DNA from: Methanoculleus marisnigri JR1
Lineage (GTDB): Archaea; Halobacteriota; Methanomicrobia; Methanomicrobiales; Methanoculleaceae
DNA: 64,000 bases
Reading direction: 5' to 3'
NCBI RefSeq assembly: GCF_000015825.1
Contig: NC_009051.1
Coordinates: forward strand, 738,695-802,694
Shown: piece after piece, positions 1 through 8,384 of the stretch
Numbering within the stretch: position 1 is the first letter of the stretch
Layout: every line of letters starts with the position of its first letter
Notes under the pieces: model-generated
The model's input: only the letters and a program-made list of their open reading frames with translations
The model's database searches: none
What the model was told of the DNA's origin: nothing
Program-made: the position numbers and the translations under genes

Positions 1-1
1 C

Positions 2-370
2 GCCACGGAGGGTCTGCACGACCCGGCCGCCCTGAACAACAGGGGTGTGGCGCTTGAAAGGCAGGGCCATTACGAGGAAGCGCTCGCTGCATTCAGTGCG
101 GCGATACTCTGCGACAACGACGACGTCTATGCCTGGAACAACCGGGCGGTGATCCTCACCCGGCTCGACCGCCCCCAGGAGGCGGCGCTTGCGTGCAGGC
201 AGGCGCTCGCGATCGACCGGTCGTGCATCTTTGCCCTGGTGACGTACGGCATGGTGCTCGGCAGGCTCGGGAACTACCCTGAGGCCGAACGTGTTCTTGC
301 GGTGGCCGAAGACCTCGACCCGCAGGCCCGGGCGCTCTATCCTGGGAACTCGACGATGACCCGGGCTTGA
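2..370 (+). CDS. TPR-repeat protein, 5' partial
   Basis: The frame is open from base 2, so this is the C-terminal end of a longer protein; the GTG at 47 is only an internal codon. About three tetratricopeptide repeats are visible, with the usual W/Y-N-N-R-G/A-x-L and Y-x-E-A-L spacing (ALNNRGVALERQGHYEEAL, then AWNNRAVILTRLDRPQEA, then YGMVLGRLGNYPEAERVL). TPR arrays are helical protein-binding scaffolds, and the partner cannot be told from here. No membrane segment is visible. A T-run at about 388-392 follows the stop. Confidence is high for the fold and low for the function. Confidence 0.85.
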   Translation, partial: ATEGLHDPAALNNRGVALERQGHYEEALAAFSAAILCDNDDVYAWNNRAVILTRLDRPQEAALACRQALAIDRSCIFALVTYGMVLGRLGNYPEAERVLAVAEDLDPQARALYPGNSTMTRA

Positions 371-591
371 TTGAGGAGAATCACTCATTTTTCCGGGGCC
401 CGAGGGGCCGATACACTGTTAGGTGCGATACGGTTCCGCCGTATGGTGCAACCCCATGCCCCCCCCGCCCGACTCCCCGGTCGGCATCGCGAGACCGCCG
501 GGTTCGTCCGAACTCCCGGAGAACCTTACGTTTTTATTCTCCCTGCCGCATAGAGTATACAATCGAGTGCCTCCGGCACGGAGTCGATCCC

Positions 592-1944
592 ATGAAGACG
601 CTCATACTTGCAGGCGGGAGCGGCACCCGCCTCTTCCCGCTCTCGAGGGAACACTACCCAAAACAGTTCATCCCGCTGATCGACGACGAGTCTCTCTTCC
701 AGAAGACCGTGAAGAGGGCGCTCCTCTTCTCCTCGCCGCAGGAGATCGCGATCGTCACGAACACCGATCACCGGTTCCTGGTCCGGGACCAGCTCGCCGC
801 CATCGGGTGCGACTGCCGCGTCCTCGTGGAGCCGGTGGGCAAAAACACCCTGCCGGCGATCTACTACGGTGCCCGCGAGATCACCCGGGAGGACGGGCCG
901 GATACGGTTGCGGTTCTCCCCTCGGATCACCTGATCACCGCTGCCGGGCAGTTCCACGATGCATTCCGCCGGGCGGAGCGGCTTAGCAAGGACTACCTGG
1001 TTGTCTTCGGGGTGCGGCCGACCTCGCCGCACACCGGATACGGCTATATCCGCCCCGGCGAGCCTCTCGGCGACGGCTCAACCGTGGACGCCTTCGTCGA
1101 GAAGCCCGATCTCGAGACCGCCGACCGGTACGTCGCCGATGGCTACCTCTGGAACTCCGGCATGTTCTGTTTCGACGCGGGTCTCTTCCTTGCCGAGTGC
1201 GAGGCGTGCACACCGGAGGTGGCCCGGGCGTTCGAGCAGCCCCTCGCCGAGGCATACGGTGCGGTCCCCGCTCTCTCCATCGACTACGGGATCATGGAGA
1301 AGACCCGCAAGGCGGCGGTCGTGCCGCTTGAATGCGACTGGAGCGACGTGGGGAACTTCGACGCACTTTACACCGCCCTTAAAAAGAACGGGAGCGGTAA
1401 CGCCGTCAGGGGCGAGCATATCGGGATCGACTCCTCCGAGAACCTGATCATCGCCGACCGTCTGGTCGCCACTGTCGGGGTACACGACCTTGCCATCGTC
1501 GAGACGAAGGATGCGATCCTGGTCGCCGCCCGGGACGAGGCCCAGCGGGTGGGCGAGATCGCAAAAGCCCTCCGCGAGAAGGGGGATTCGCGTGCCCTCT
1601 TCCACACGCAGGTTCACCGGCCCTGGGGCTCCTACACGAACCTCGAGGAGGGGCAGTCCTATAAGATCAAGCGGGTCACCGTCCCCCCGAATCGCCGCCT
1701 CTCCCTCCAGATGCATCATCACCGCTCCGAGCACTGGGTGGTCGTCACCGGGTGCGCCGAGGTGACGATCGGGGACGAGGTCTCCCTCCTCCGAAACGGC
1801 GAGTCGACATTCGTCCCTGCGGGAACTGTTCACCGGCTCGCGAACCCCGGCCTCCTGCCGCTCGAACTGATCGAGGTCCAGATCGGGGAGTACACCGGCG
1901 AGGACGATATCATCCGGTTCGAGGACGACTTCGAGCGGACGTGA
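592..1944 (+). CDS. manC: Mannose-1-phosphate guanylyltransferase / mannose-6-phosphate isomerase (type II)
   Basis: Makes GDP-mannose from mannose-1-phosphate and GTP, a sugar donor for surface glycans and glycolipids. The 450-residue product opens with the nucleotidyltransferase loop LILAGGSGTRLFPLSRE followed by YPKQF, has the EKPD and WNSGMF motifs in the middle, and ends in a cupin domain (from about residue 340) with the metal-binding histidine cluster QMHHHRSEHW typical of the type II isomerase half. Length matches bifunctional ManC/AlgA-type proteins. The ATG at 592 begins exactly at the signature (MKTLILAGG); the frame stays open upstream, but that stretch looks non-coding. Neighbours give no obvious glycan cluster in the window. 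Confidence 0.93.
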   Translation: MKTLILAGGSGTRLFPLSREHYPKQFIPLIDDESLFQKTVKRALLFSSPQEIAIVTNTDHRFLVRDQLAAIGCDCRVLVEPVGKNTLPAIYYGAREITREDGPDTVAVLPSDHLITAAGQFHDAFRRAERLSKDYLVVFGVRPTSPHTGYGYIRPGEPLGDGSTVDAFVEKPDLETADRYVADGYLWNSGMFCFDAGLFLAECEACTPEVARAFEQPLAEAYGAVPALSIDYGIMEKTRKAAVVPLECDWSDVGNFDALYTALKKNGSGNAVRGEHIGIDSSENLIIADRLVATVGVHDLAIVETKDAILVAARDEAQRVGEIAKALREKGDSRALFHTQVHRPWGSYTNLEEGQSYKIKRVTVPPNRRLSLQMHHHRSEHWVVVTGCAEVTIGDEVSLLRNGESTFVPAGTVHRLANPGLLPLELIEVQIGEYTGEDDIIRFEDDFERT

Positions 1945-2050
1945 GCCGCCGGACGGGACCCCCATCCCCCCGTGAGCAAACCGATATAATCCCGGGGTAC
2001 ATAGAATATAGGAGCCGATGCCGCGGGTCTCGGTGGTTTAGATTTCTTGT

Positions 2051-2123
2051 ACCCCCGTAGTGTAGTGGTCAATCATGCAGGACTTTGGATCCGGCGACGG
2101 CGGTTCGAATCCGCCCGGGGGTA
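2051..2123 (+). tRNA. tRNA-Gln (TTG)
   Basis: A cloverleaf folds from 2051 to 2123: acceptor ACCCCCG pairs with CGGGGGT (2116-2122), discriminator A at 2123, T-arm GGCGG/CCGCC around TTCGAAT, and anticodon loop CTTTGGA at 2083-2089 with anticodon TTG (2085-2087). CCA is not encoded and there is no intron. The anticodon stem CAGGA/TCCGG holds an A-G mismatch at the second pair (28-42). A TATA-like ATAGAATATAGG lies at 2001-2012 and a T6 run at 2217-2222 could stop transcription. Confidence 0.93.
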
Positions 2124-2216
2124 CTACATTCGCCCGGCCTTCACATTGCCGTATCTTGCTTCCGTGTGAGTATTTCGTGGGACTCTCATCCTGTTCGGCG
2201 GCGAAACCGGAAGGGA

Positions 2217-2222
2217 TTTTTT
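2217..2222 (+). terminator. T-run after tRNA-Gln
   Basis: Six consecutive T residues about 95 bp after the tRNA and just before the DUF3795 gene. Archaeal RNA polymerase terminates at such oligo-T tracts; no hairpin is needed. Confidence 0.4.
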
Positions 2223-2244
2223 GGCGTACGGCGAGCATACGAGA

Positions 2245-2640
2245 ATGACCCATCTCTCTCCTCTCCTGATCGCCCCCTGCGGCATAAACTGCGGGCTCTG
2301 CATCGCCTACCTGCGGGAGAAGAACAGATGCCCGGGCTGCCGGACGGAGGATGCCGGCAGCCTGAACGCGTATTGCGCCCGGTGCAGGCTCCGGCAGTGC
2401 GAAGACCGTACGGGGGAGTACTGCTACGAATGCGCCGGATATCCCTGCACGCGGCTGAAACGCCTGGACAAGCGCTATGCAAAATACCGGACGAGCGTGC
2501 TCGAAAACCTGCGCGAAATACGGGAGCGGGGAGTCGCGGAGTTCGTCGAACAGGAGAAGGTCCGCTGGACATGCCCGGAGTGCGGGAATATCCTCAGCAT
2601 GCACAGGGATCGCTGCCTGCACTGCGGCCGGACGTGGTGA
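2245..2640 (+). CDS. DUF3795 family cysteine-rich protein
   Basis: A 131-residue cytoplasmic protein, rich in Cys. The N-terminus reads IAPCGINCGLCIAYLREKN followed by CPGC, the hallmark of DUF3795. More Cys pairs follow, including CARC and YCYECAGYPC, and a C-terminal CPEC...CLHC pair suggests a second zinc-ribbon-like knuckle. These spacings imply metal or Fe-S binding, which is inference; the biochemical role of the family is not known to me. The ATG at 2245 is preferred to the TTG at 2221, because the domain begins within 10 residues of it. It stands alone between tRNA-Gln and enolase, with a T7 tract (2693-2699) after it. Confidence 0.85.
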   Translation: MTHLSPLLIAPCGINCGLCIAYLREKNRCPGCRTEDAGSLNAYCARCRLRQCEDRTGEYCYECAGYPCTRLKRLDKRYAKYRTSVLENLREIRERGVAEFVEQEKVRWTCPECGNILSMHRDRCLHCGRTW

Positions 2641-2692
2641 GGAAGAAGCATCACCTGCACCGCCGCCTGGATGAGCCTGGTGCCGTCGATAC

Positions 2693-2699
2693 CTTTTTT
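2693..2699 (+). terminator. T7 tract between DUF3795 gene and eno
   Basis: Seven T residues 53 bp after the DUF3795 stop codon and 38 bp before the enolase start; a probable intrinsic terminator of archaeal type. Confidence 0.5.
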
Positions 2700-2737
2700 T
2701 GCGCTCGATACCCTCCCGCCCCACGGTGCCATCGAGT

Positions 2738-4030
2738 ATGACCGAGGTTGATACGAGGATACGATCAATCCATGCCCGCGAGATACTGGACTCAAGGGGT
2801 AACCCGACCGTCGAAGCGGATGTCACGCTTGCCGGCGGGGCGTCCGGGCGTGCTGCGACCCCGTCCGGCGCATCGACCGGGAAGCACGAAGCCGTCGAGT
2901 TCCGGGACGGCGTAAAAGAGCGTTACGGCGGCAAAGGGGTGCAGAGACCCGTCAGCCAGATCAACGGCGAGATCGCCGTTACCCTGCAGGGCATGGACGC
3001 CGGCGATCAGGCGGCGGTGGACGAGGCGCTCATCGATCTCGACGGAACACCGAACAAACGGAACCTGGGCGCCAACGCCACGCTTGCGGTCTCCATGGCC
3101 GTCGCCCGGGCTGCCGCCGCTGCAGAGGGTCTCTGGCTCTGGGAGTACCTGGGAGACCCGTTAAAGCCGCTCCTTCCCGTCCCCATGATGAACATCCTCA
3201 ACGGCGGGGTTCATGCCAACTGGCAGGGGCCGGATTTCCAGGAGTACATGATCGCTCCCTACGGCGCTCCGGGCATCGCGGAAGCGGTCAGGTGGGGGAG
3301 CGAGACCTACCATGCGCTCAAAGATATCCTCAAAGCCCGGGGTTACACGACCTGCGTCGGCGACGAAGGCGGGTTTGCCCCTGCAGTCTCCACGAACACC
3401 GAGCCGCTCGACCTGATCGTTGAAGCAATCGAACGTGCCGGATATGCGCCCGGCGAGGAGATCGGGATCGCCCTCGATCCGGCGTCGAGTGCGTTCTACA
3501 ACGACGGCGTCTATAACCTCAGGACCGAAAGGCTGACCCTGACCGCTGCCGAGATGGTGGACCGGTATCGTGACCTTGTGGCGGCATACCCGGTCATCGT
3601 CATCGAGGACGGGCTTGCCGAGGACGACTGGGACGGCTGGCGGCTGCTGACCAGAACGATCGGCGATCGGGTGGAACTCGTCGGCGACGACCTCTTTGTC
3701 ACGAACGTCGATCGGATCGATATGGGTATCCGGAAGGGGGCCGCCAACGCCGTCCTGATCAAGCCCAACCAGATCGGGACGGTGATCGAGACGATCGCCG
3801 CGGTGCGTCTCGCCCAGCAGCAGAACTGGGGCGCGATGGTCTCCCACCGGAGCGGCGAGACCGTCGACACGTTCATCGCCGACTTCACCGTCGCCATGCA
3901 GACCGGCCACCTCAAGACCGGCGCACCGGCGCGGGGCGAACGGGTGGAGAAGTACAACCAGCTCATCCGGATCGAGGAGGCGGCCGGGGATACGGCCCGG
4001 TATGCCGGACGGAGCGGGTTCGTCCGGTAG
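2738..4030 (+). CDS. eno: Enolase (phosphopyruvate hydratase)
   Basis: Interconverts 2-phosphoglycerate and phosphoenolpyruvate in glycolysis and gluconeogenesis; cytoplasmic and Mg-dependent. The product is 430 residues, the usual length. It starts with the family N-terminus (IHAREILDSRGNPTVEAD), carries the flexible loop GASTGKHEAVEFRDG, the metal ligands in IALDPASSAF, VIEDGLAEDDW and LVGDDLFVTN, the base lysine in LIKPNQIGT, and the signature SHRSGET near the C-terminus. The ATG at 2738 fits the family start; the GTG at 2699 in the same frame adds residues unlike enolase. It appears monocistronic, with 133 bp before the next gene. Confidence 0.97.
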   Translation: MTEVDTRIRSIHAREILDSRGNPTVEADVTLAGGASGRAATPSGASTGKHEAVEFRDGVKERYGGKGVQRPVSQINGEIAVTLQGMDAGDQAAVDEALIDLDGTPNKRNLGANATLAVSMAVARAAAAAEGLWLWEYLGDPLKPLLPVPMMNILNGGVHANWQGPDFQEYMIAPYGAPGIAEAVRWGSETYHALKDILKARGYTTCVGDEGGFAPAVSTNTEPLDLIVEAIERAGYAPGEEIGIALDPASSAFYNDGVYNLRTERLTLTAAEMVDRYRDLVAAYPVIVIEDGLAEDDWDGWRLLTRTIGDRVELVGDDLFVTNVDRIDMGIRKGAANAVLIKPNQIGTVIETIAAVRLAQQQNWGAMVSHRSGETVDTFIADFTVAMQTGHLKTGAPARGERVEKYNQLIRIEEAAGDTARYAGRSGFVR

Positions 4031-4163
4031 TGGGGGATTGGTCTCTGAGACCCGTATCGGCAGTGGAATCTCCGGCGCGGCGGAGAAGCAGTCCCGGATC
4101 GCGCTGCAACTCTCCGGTGTTCCACATACTTCTTAAGGCCTCCCTCCCAGATCATGGGTGACC

Positions 4164-5351
4164 ATGGAAAGCGCTGCCCTAGCAATTGAGATTCAAATGA
4201 GCCTCCTCCTCTTCCTCGCGCTCGCCGGCTACCTCGTGGCATCCCGCATCAACCAGTCGGCGACGATCGGGGCGATTCTCGTGGGGGTTCTGGTCGGACC
4301 GAGCGTACTCGGCCTGATTACTTACACGGACTTCGTCGCGACCCTGGCGCATCTCGGGGCTATCATCCTCCTCTTCGTCATCGGTTTCGAATTTAACATC
4401 AGGGATATCCTCGATCCGCGCTACGGCGTCATCGGGCTTGTCGGCGTGGTCGTCCCGTGGATAGGCGGCTACGCCACCGCCGTCTTCTTCGGGTTCGATT
4501 TCGCGAGCGCGGTCTTCGTCGGCACGGCGCTGACAGCGACGAGTATCGCCATAACCGCAAACGTTCTCAAGGAGATCGGCGTGCTCCAGACCCCGGCAGC
4601 GAAGGCAATCATCGGCGCTGCGGTCATCGACGACGTCCTCTCCCTCCTTGTGCTTGCCGTCTCCACCGATCTGGTGGTGAGCGGGGATATCTCGGTGGTA
4701 TCGGTCGGCGTGATGCTCGGCAAAGCCGTTGGATTCATCGTTGTCGCCGGTGCTGTCGGGTACTTCGGCATCCGAAAGGTCATCGAGCGAATGGACGCAA
4801 CTCCCCTGGCGCGGAAATATCCGGAATTCGTCTTCATCTTCGCCATGATGGTGGCGTTCCTGTATGCGATGCTCGCCGACCTGGTGGGCTTATCGGGCAT
4901 CATCGGTGCGTTCCTTGCCGGGGTCGCCTTTGCCGGCGTCGAGCTCCGGCAGAGTAAGGGCGTCCACGAGGGCGCCGAATACTTCCAGATCGTCTTCGCT
5001 TCGATCTTCTTCGTATCGCTCGGGATCCTCGCAGATGTCCGCGCGCTCACATCCGACATGGTCCTCTTCCTGGTGGTGCTGACCCTGATCGCCATCGTTA
5101 CCAAGGTCGTCGGGTGTGCTCTCCCTGCCCGGGCGATGGGGATGTGCCGTGAGGACTCCCTCATCATCGGGTTCGGGATGGCGCCGCGGGGCGAGGTGGC
5201 GATGATCGTCGCCCTGATCGGGCTGGAATCGGGGCTGATCGGCCAGAGTATCTTCGTGGTGATCGTCCTGATGAGCCTGCTGACCACGCTCATCACTCCG
5301 ATCGTCTACCGGAACTGGTTCTACAAAGGTGCATACTGCCCTGTCGACTGA
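4164..5351 (+). CDS. CPA2-family (Kef-type) monovalent cation/proton antiporter
   Basis: A 395-residue integral membrane protein with about twelve hydrophobic segments. The early stretch (GYLVASRINQSATIGAILVG, then GPSVLGLI) and the middle motifs VFVGTALTATSIAIT and AAVIDDVLSLLVLAV match the CPA2 cation:proton antiporter core, where the DD pair is the transport site. It lacks the C-terminal TrkA-N domain found in KefB/KefC, so it is closer to NapA-like Na+/H+ exchangers. The likely role is pH or sodium balance, important in a methanogen that couples energy to Na+. ATG 4164 and GTG 4158 are both possible starts. It stands alone and converges on the ferritin-like gene. Confidence 0.9.
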   Translation: MESAALAIEIQMSLLLFLALAGYLVASRINQSATIGAILVGVLVGPSVLGLITYTDFVATLAHLGAIILLFVIGFEFNIRDILDPRYGVIGLVGVVVPWIGGYATAVFFGFDFASAVFVGTALTATSIAITANVLKEIGVLQTPAAKAIIGAAVIDDVLSLLVLAVSTDLVVSGDISVVSVGVMLGKAVGFIVVAGAVGYFGIRKVIERMDATPLARKYPEFVFIFAMMVAFLYAMLADLVGLSGIIGAFLAGVAFAGVELRQSKGVHEGAEYFQIVFASIFFVSLGILADVRALTSDMVLFLVVLTLIAIVTKVVGCALPARAMGMCREDSLIIGFGMAPRGEVAMIVALIGLESGLIGQSIFVVIVLMSLLTTLITPIVYRNWFYKGAYCPVD

Positions 5352-5406
5352 TGCAGGGGAAGAGCCCGCACCCTTTTCTTCAAATATCCTCTTCCCTCTC
5401 CGTGCG

Positions 5407-5412
5407 AAAAAA
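5407..5412 (-). terminator. T6 tract ending the ferritin-like gene
   Basis: On the minus strand a T6 run lies 28 bp past the stop of the gene at 5440-5895, in the short gap where it converges with the antiporter gene. Confidence 0.45.
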
Positions 5413-5439
5413 GAATAGCGGAACCGCGAGGCCTCGCCT

Positions 5440-5895
5440 TCACCAGACCTCCGGGAACGCCATGTTGGTGTAGATGTCCTCGAGGCGCGCCTTGTGGCCC
5501 CGCTCCATCGAGGCAAGGCTCTCGAAGAGCTCGATCTGCTCCGGATCCACGCTGAGGCTCGCGAGTTGGGTGTACATCTGCATCGCGTCGAGTTCTTTTC
5601 TGATTGCGATGACGAGGCCGTCGAGCGGCTTCAAGTCGGCCGAGAGCGGGGGTGTCTCCAGGGTTTGGGCGACTTTGTAGTCCCGCTTCGTGTCAAACCC
5701 GAGTTTCGCGGGTTCCTTCGTGAGAAAGCCCTCAAGGGTCTTCCGATGTTGGCTCTCCTCCCCGGCAAGTTCGTTGAAGAGGTTCTTTAAGTTCTCATCC
5801 GTGACCTTCTCCCTGACCGTGCGGTAGAAGGTGTATGCCTCGATCTCGCGGTCGATGGCATTCGATATGATGGAACGGTATTCTTCAGTGTCCAT
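5440..5895 (-). CDS. Ferritin-like / rubrerythrin-domain protein
   Basis: A 151-residue all-helical protein with a diiron-type four-helix bundle. The pattern is E in IDREIEAYTFY, then EESQH in helix 2, then E in RKELDAMQMY and MERGHK in the last helix, giving the two E...ExxH sets that bind the metals. There is no C-terminal rubredoxin domain, so this is a short rubrerythrin/ferritin-like member; such proteins usually act in peroxide reduction or iron handling in anaerobes. ATG at 5895 is chosen; a GTG at 5907 in frame adds four residues. A TATA box GGTTTAAAAG at 5930-5940 gives a transcription start near 5910. Single-gene unit. Confidence 0.85.
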   Translation of the reverse strand: MDTEEYRSIISNAIDREIEAYTFYRTVREKVTDENLKNLFNELAGEESQHRKTLEGFLTKEPAKLGFDTKRDYKVAQTLETPPLSADLKPLDGLVIAIRKELDAMQMYTQLASLSVDPEQIELFESLASMERGHKARLEDIYTNMAFPEVW

Positions 5896-5929
5896 GACTT
5901 CATGCACCGGTGGGACAGTAGCATCCGGG

Positions 5930-5940
5930 GCTTTTAAACC
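5930..5940 (-). promoter_or_regulatory. TATA box of ferritin-like gene
   Basis: Minus-strand GGTTTAAAAGC lies about 40 bp before the ATG at 5895, leaving a leader of roughly 15 bases. It matches the archaeal box A shape. Confidence 0.5.
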
Positions 5941-6006
5941 TTGTCAGGGGCGGGGTTTGGTAGGGTGCCTTGACTCGTGGGCGAGGGATCGCGGTGGTGG
6001 CCATGG

Positions 6007-6038
6007 TGGGGCGGGTTCGGGGGAATGGGGGAAGGGGG
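6007..6038 (+). other. G-quadruplex-prone G-run cluster
   Basis: Five runs of three to five G residues separated by one to three bases stand in a row on the plus strand, inside the 540-bp gap between the ferritin-like gene and thrS (5896-6437). This satisfies the usual G3+N1-7 rule for a G-quadruplex. No gene is supported in the gap; it otherwise holds the repeat at 6139-6252. Confidence 0.5.
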
Positions 6039-6138
6039 TTGGACAGTAGGTGCTGCCCAGCCGCGTGGTACTTGCACTCCTGCGCTTGAAGACCTTTGGT
6101 CGTATCTCGTAACTGACAGCCCTTCGATTAACTGGCAT

Positions 6139-6252
6139 GGATTTCGAGGGGTATCGCGTCTGGGGAGGGGTTTCAGGGGAGGGGGGAGACCCCCCTCCCC
6201 TGTCCCCACCCCCCCGTGGCGATACTCCCACGGTCCACTACATTGGGATTTT
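6139..6252 (+). repeat. Dispersed GC-rich repeat, copy A (inverted core)
   Basis: The left end GGATTTCGAGGGGTATCGC and the right end GGCGATACTCCCACGGTCCA, followed by a GGG-T5 tail, match in the same orientation the ends of two other elements at 47946-48105 and 58172-58360. The G/C-rich core at 6158-6219 is the reverse complement of the core of the 47946 copy. Homology to that copy also extends to the left (GTGGTACTTGC near 6065). The element is non-coding and lies between the ferritin-like promoter and the end of thrS. Confidence 0.8.
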
Positions 6253-6428
6253 TCCTCGCTTCGGTCGTTTTGTTTGTTGCAACTTGCACCAGATGGCGAT
6301 CACGCTCCGGTTCTAACGAACCGTCGTGCTTCGGGAACCAAGCGTCTTCTCAAGTTCCCACCGCTCCGGCAGTCGCTCCCCATGAGGGTATACACTCGCT
6401 GGAAAAATGGAGGACCTTCCGGCCCAGC

Positions 6429-6435
6429 AAAAAAA
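6429..6435 (-). terminator. T7 terminator of thrS
   Basis: A run of seven T residues on the minus strand begins two bases past the thrS stop codon. Confidence 0.55.
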
Positions 6436-6437
6436 GA

Positions 6438-8273
6438 TTAAATAAACCGGGGCTTCCGCGAGAGAAGCCTCGGCGTGTAGAGCGGGCGGAAGGGCTTTCC
6501 AGCGGTTTCGAGCTTGACCGCCTGGACGAGTTCGCTCTCGGTCATCGACTCCTTGAAAGGCTTCTTCTTCTCCGAGAGCTTCCGGATGGTGACCATGAGC
6601 CGGCCGGTCTCGGCCTCCTGGTCGCCGATCACCGCGACGTAGGGCACCCAGTCCATCCCGGCCTCGCGGATCTTCTTGTTCACGCTCTCGTCCCGGTCGT
6701 CGACGTCCGCCCGGATGCCGGCCGCGTTCAGCCGGGTGTCGATCTCTTCCGCGAAACAGATGTGCCGCTCCGCCACCGGCACCAGCCTGACTTGGGTCGG
6801 GGCGAGCCAGGTCGGGAACGAGGGAACCTCCTGTGCCGCGGTGCCCTCGAGCATCGCGCAGATCACCCGCTCGATCGAGCCCGTCGGCGAACAGTGGAGG
6901 ATCGGGGGGTGGACCTCCGTTCCGTCCGGGGCGTAATACTTGATATCGAACCGGTCGGCGCTCTCCACGTCGATCTGGACGGTCGGGTTCTCGATGGGTC
7001 TCCCCTGTGCATCGATCGCCGCAAGATCGACCTTTGCTATCCAGTAGTGGGTCCGCTCCGAGAGAACCTCGATCAGCATCGGCACGCCAGACTTCGCGAC
7101 GATCCCCTTCACCCAGAGTTCGTACTGCTCGAAGAAGTCGCGGGTGCACCGGAAGACCCCGACAAGCGGGGTCTCGAGATCCTCGCCGGTCTTCCAGCCT
7201 ATCGCGAGCTGCTCCTCGAACGCCGTGAGCGCGCCGTCCATGTCCCGGCAGAGGGTGTGCATATCGGGCATCGTGAAGGCGCGCAGACGCTTCAGCCCGA
7301 TCACCTCGCCCTTCTGCTCGTGGCGGAACGAGTAGGTCGAGAGCTCGTAGAGTTTCATCGGGAGGGTGTTCGGGGAGATGTGCATGTCGTGCATGATCGA
7401 GAACATCCCGAAACACGCCGCGAACCGGAGCATCATGTCGCGGTTGCCGCTCTTGAACCGGTACTGCCGCTCCCCGAACTTGGCCGCGTGCTCCGCGATC
7501 GCCGCATCACCGAGGTCGTACATCACCGGGGTCTCGACCGGCATCCCGCCGTAGTCGAGCACCTGTGTAAGGACGTAATCGGAGAGAAGGTCCCGGATCA
7601 GCTTGCCCCGGGGCATCCAGCGGTGGTTTCCAACATCCGCACGTGGTTCGTACTCCACGAGTTCCTTCGCACGCATCAGGTCGACGTGCACCGGCTCGGC
7701 CCCTTCCGGCCCCGGATACCCGAGTTCCTTTCGGATCAGGGCGGCGAAGGGCGTCTCCTCCTTCGCGTAATCGGCCGCGTTTTTGCGGTCCCCCTCGGGG
7801 GTGATGACGAAGAACTCGTGCTCGATCTCCTTCTTTGGCGCGGCAGCCCCTTCGCCCGGGAGGATCGTCCGCGAGAGCTCGGAGAGCGGATGGCCCTTGC
7901 AGGAGAGCGAGAATGCCTTGTACCAGCCGAACGGCGCGCGTTTCACGACGAAGCCGTCCGTACCGACGAGGGCCCCCTCGATGCCCTTAAGAACACTCAC
8001 CGCCGCCCCCGGCGATGCAAGGTCGGAGGAGAGGTGGGCGTAGGGGTAAATCATGATATTGGTGGTGCCGAGCTGCCGGGCGGTGGCGACGATCTCGTCG
8101 GCCGCCTGCCTGACGGCATCCTCGATGTTCTCCTCGTCGACAGACTCAACCGCGCAGAAGACGGCAAGCGCCTCATCGAGGGCGTCCTTTTGGACGGCGT
8201 CCTCTTCGGCGACCTTCGTCTTCTTCCGGGCCTCGTATTCGATATGATCAGAGTGGATTAGAAGAAGTCGCAT
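6438..8273 (-). CDS. thrS: Threonyl-tRNA synthetase, archaeal type
   Basis: Charges tRNA-Thr with threonine. The 611-residue protein starts with the archaea-specific editing domain ([18 protein letters not shown], residues 1 to about 140), a D-aminoacyl-tRNA deacylase-like fold that removes mis-attached serine. It continues with the class II catalytic core, including motif 2 ([18 protein letters not shown]) and motif 3 ([13 protein letters not shown]), and a C-terminal anticodon-binding domain (from about residue 490, with [17 protein letters not shown]). A TATA box at 8312-8322 gives a start about 20 bases before the ATG, with a GGAG ribosome site. Monocistronic, with a T7 terminator. Confidence 0.97.
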   Translation of the reverse strand: MRLLLIHSDHIEYEARKKTKVAEEDAVQKDALDEALAVFCAVESVDEENIEDAVRQAADEIVATARQLGTTNIMIYPYAHLSSDLASPGAAVSVLKGIEGALVGTDGFVVKRAPFGWYKAFSLSCKGHPLSELSRTILPGEGAAAPKKEIEHEFFVITPEGDRKNAADYAKEETPFAALIRKELGYPGPEGAEPVHVDLMRAKELVEYEPRADVGNHRWMPRGKLIRDLLSDYVLTQVLDYGGMPVETPVMYDLGDAAIAEHAAKFGERQYRFKSGNRDMMLRFAACFGMFSIMHDMHISPNTLPMKLYELSTYSFRHEQKGEVIGLKRLRAFTMPDMHTLCRDMDGALTAFEEQLAIGWKTGEDLETPLVGVFRCTRDFFEQYELWVKGIVAKSGVPMLIEVLSERTHYWIAKVDLAAIDAQGRPIENPTVQIDVESADRFDIKYYAPDGTEVHPPILHCSPTGSIERVICAMLEGTAAQEVPSFPTWLAPTQVRLVPVAERHICFAEEIDTRLNAAGIRADVDDRDESVNKKIREAGMDWVPYVAVIGDQEAETGRLMVTIRKLSEKKKPFKESMTESELVQAVKLETAGKPFRPLYTPRLLSRKPRFI

Positions 8274-8285
8274 TGGTATCTCCAG

Positions 8286-8322
8286 TTGAATCGTTCAATA
8301 TCTGTTTTCCTGCTATATAGTG
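8286..8322 (-). promoter_or_regulatory. thrS promoter with a small palindrome
   Basis: A minus-strand TATA box (CACTATATAGC, about 8312-8322) sits 40-50 bp before the thrS ATG. In the leader, TTGAA-TCG-TTCAA at 8286-8298 is a perfect 5-bp inverted repeat that could be an operator or a small hairpin; no regulator is known. Confidence 0.5.
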
Positions 8323-8384
8323 CATGACGCTCGGCGGGCGGGGAGCATGTGCCCCGGACCGACGCTCTCGCCGGATTCCCGGCA

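Noticed and set aside
2038-2826. Minus-strand ORF covering tRNA-Gln and the DUF3795 gene
   Set aside because: It overlaps a clear tRNA and a clear Cys-rich protein gene.
6216-8261. A 681-codon plus-strand ORF opposite thrS
   Set aside because: Antisense shadow; thrS on the other strand has complete class II synthetase motifs.
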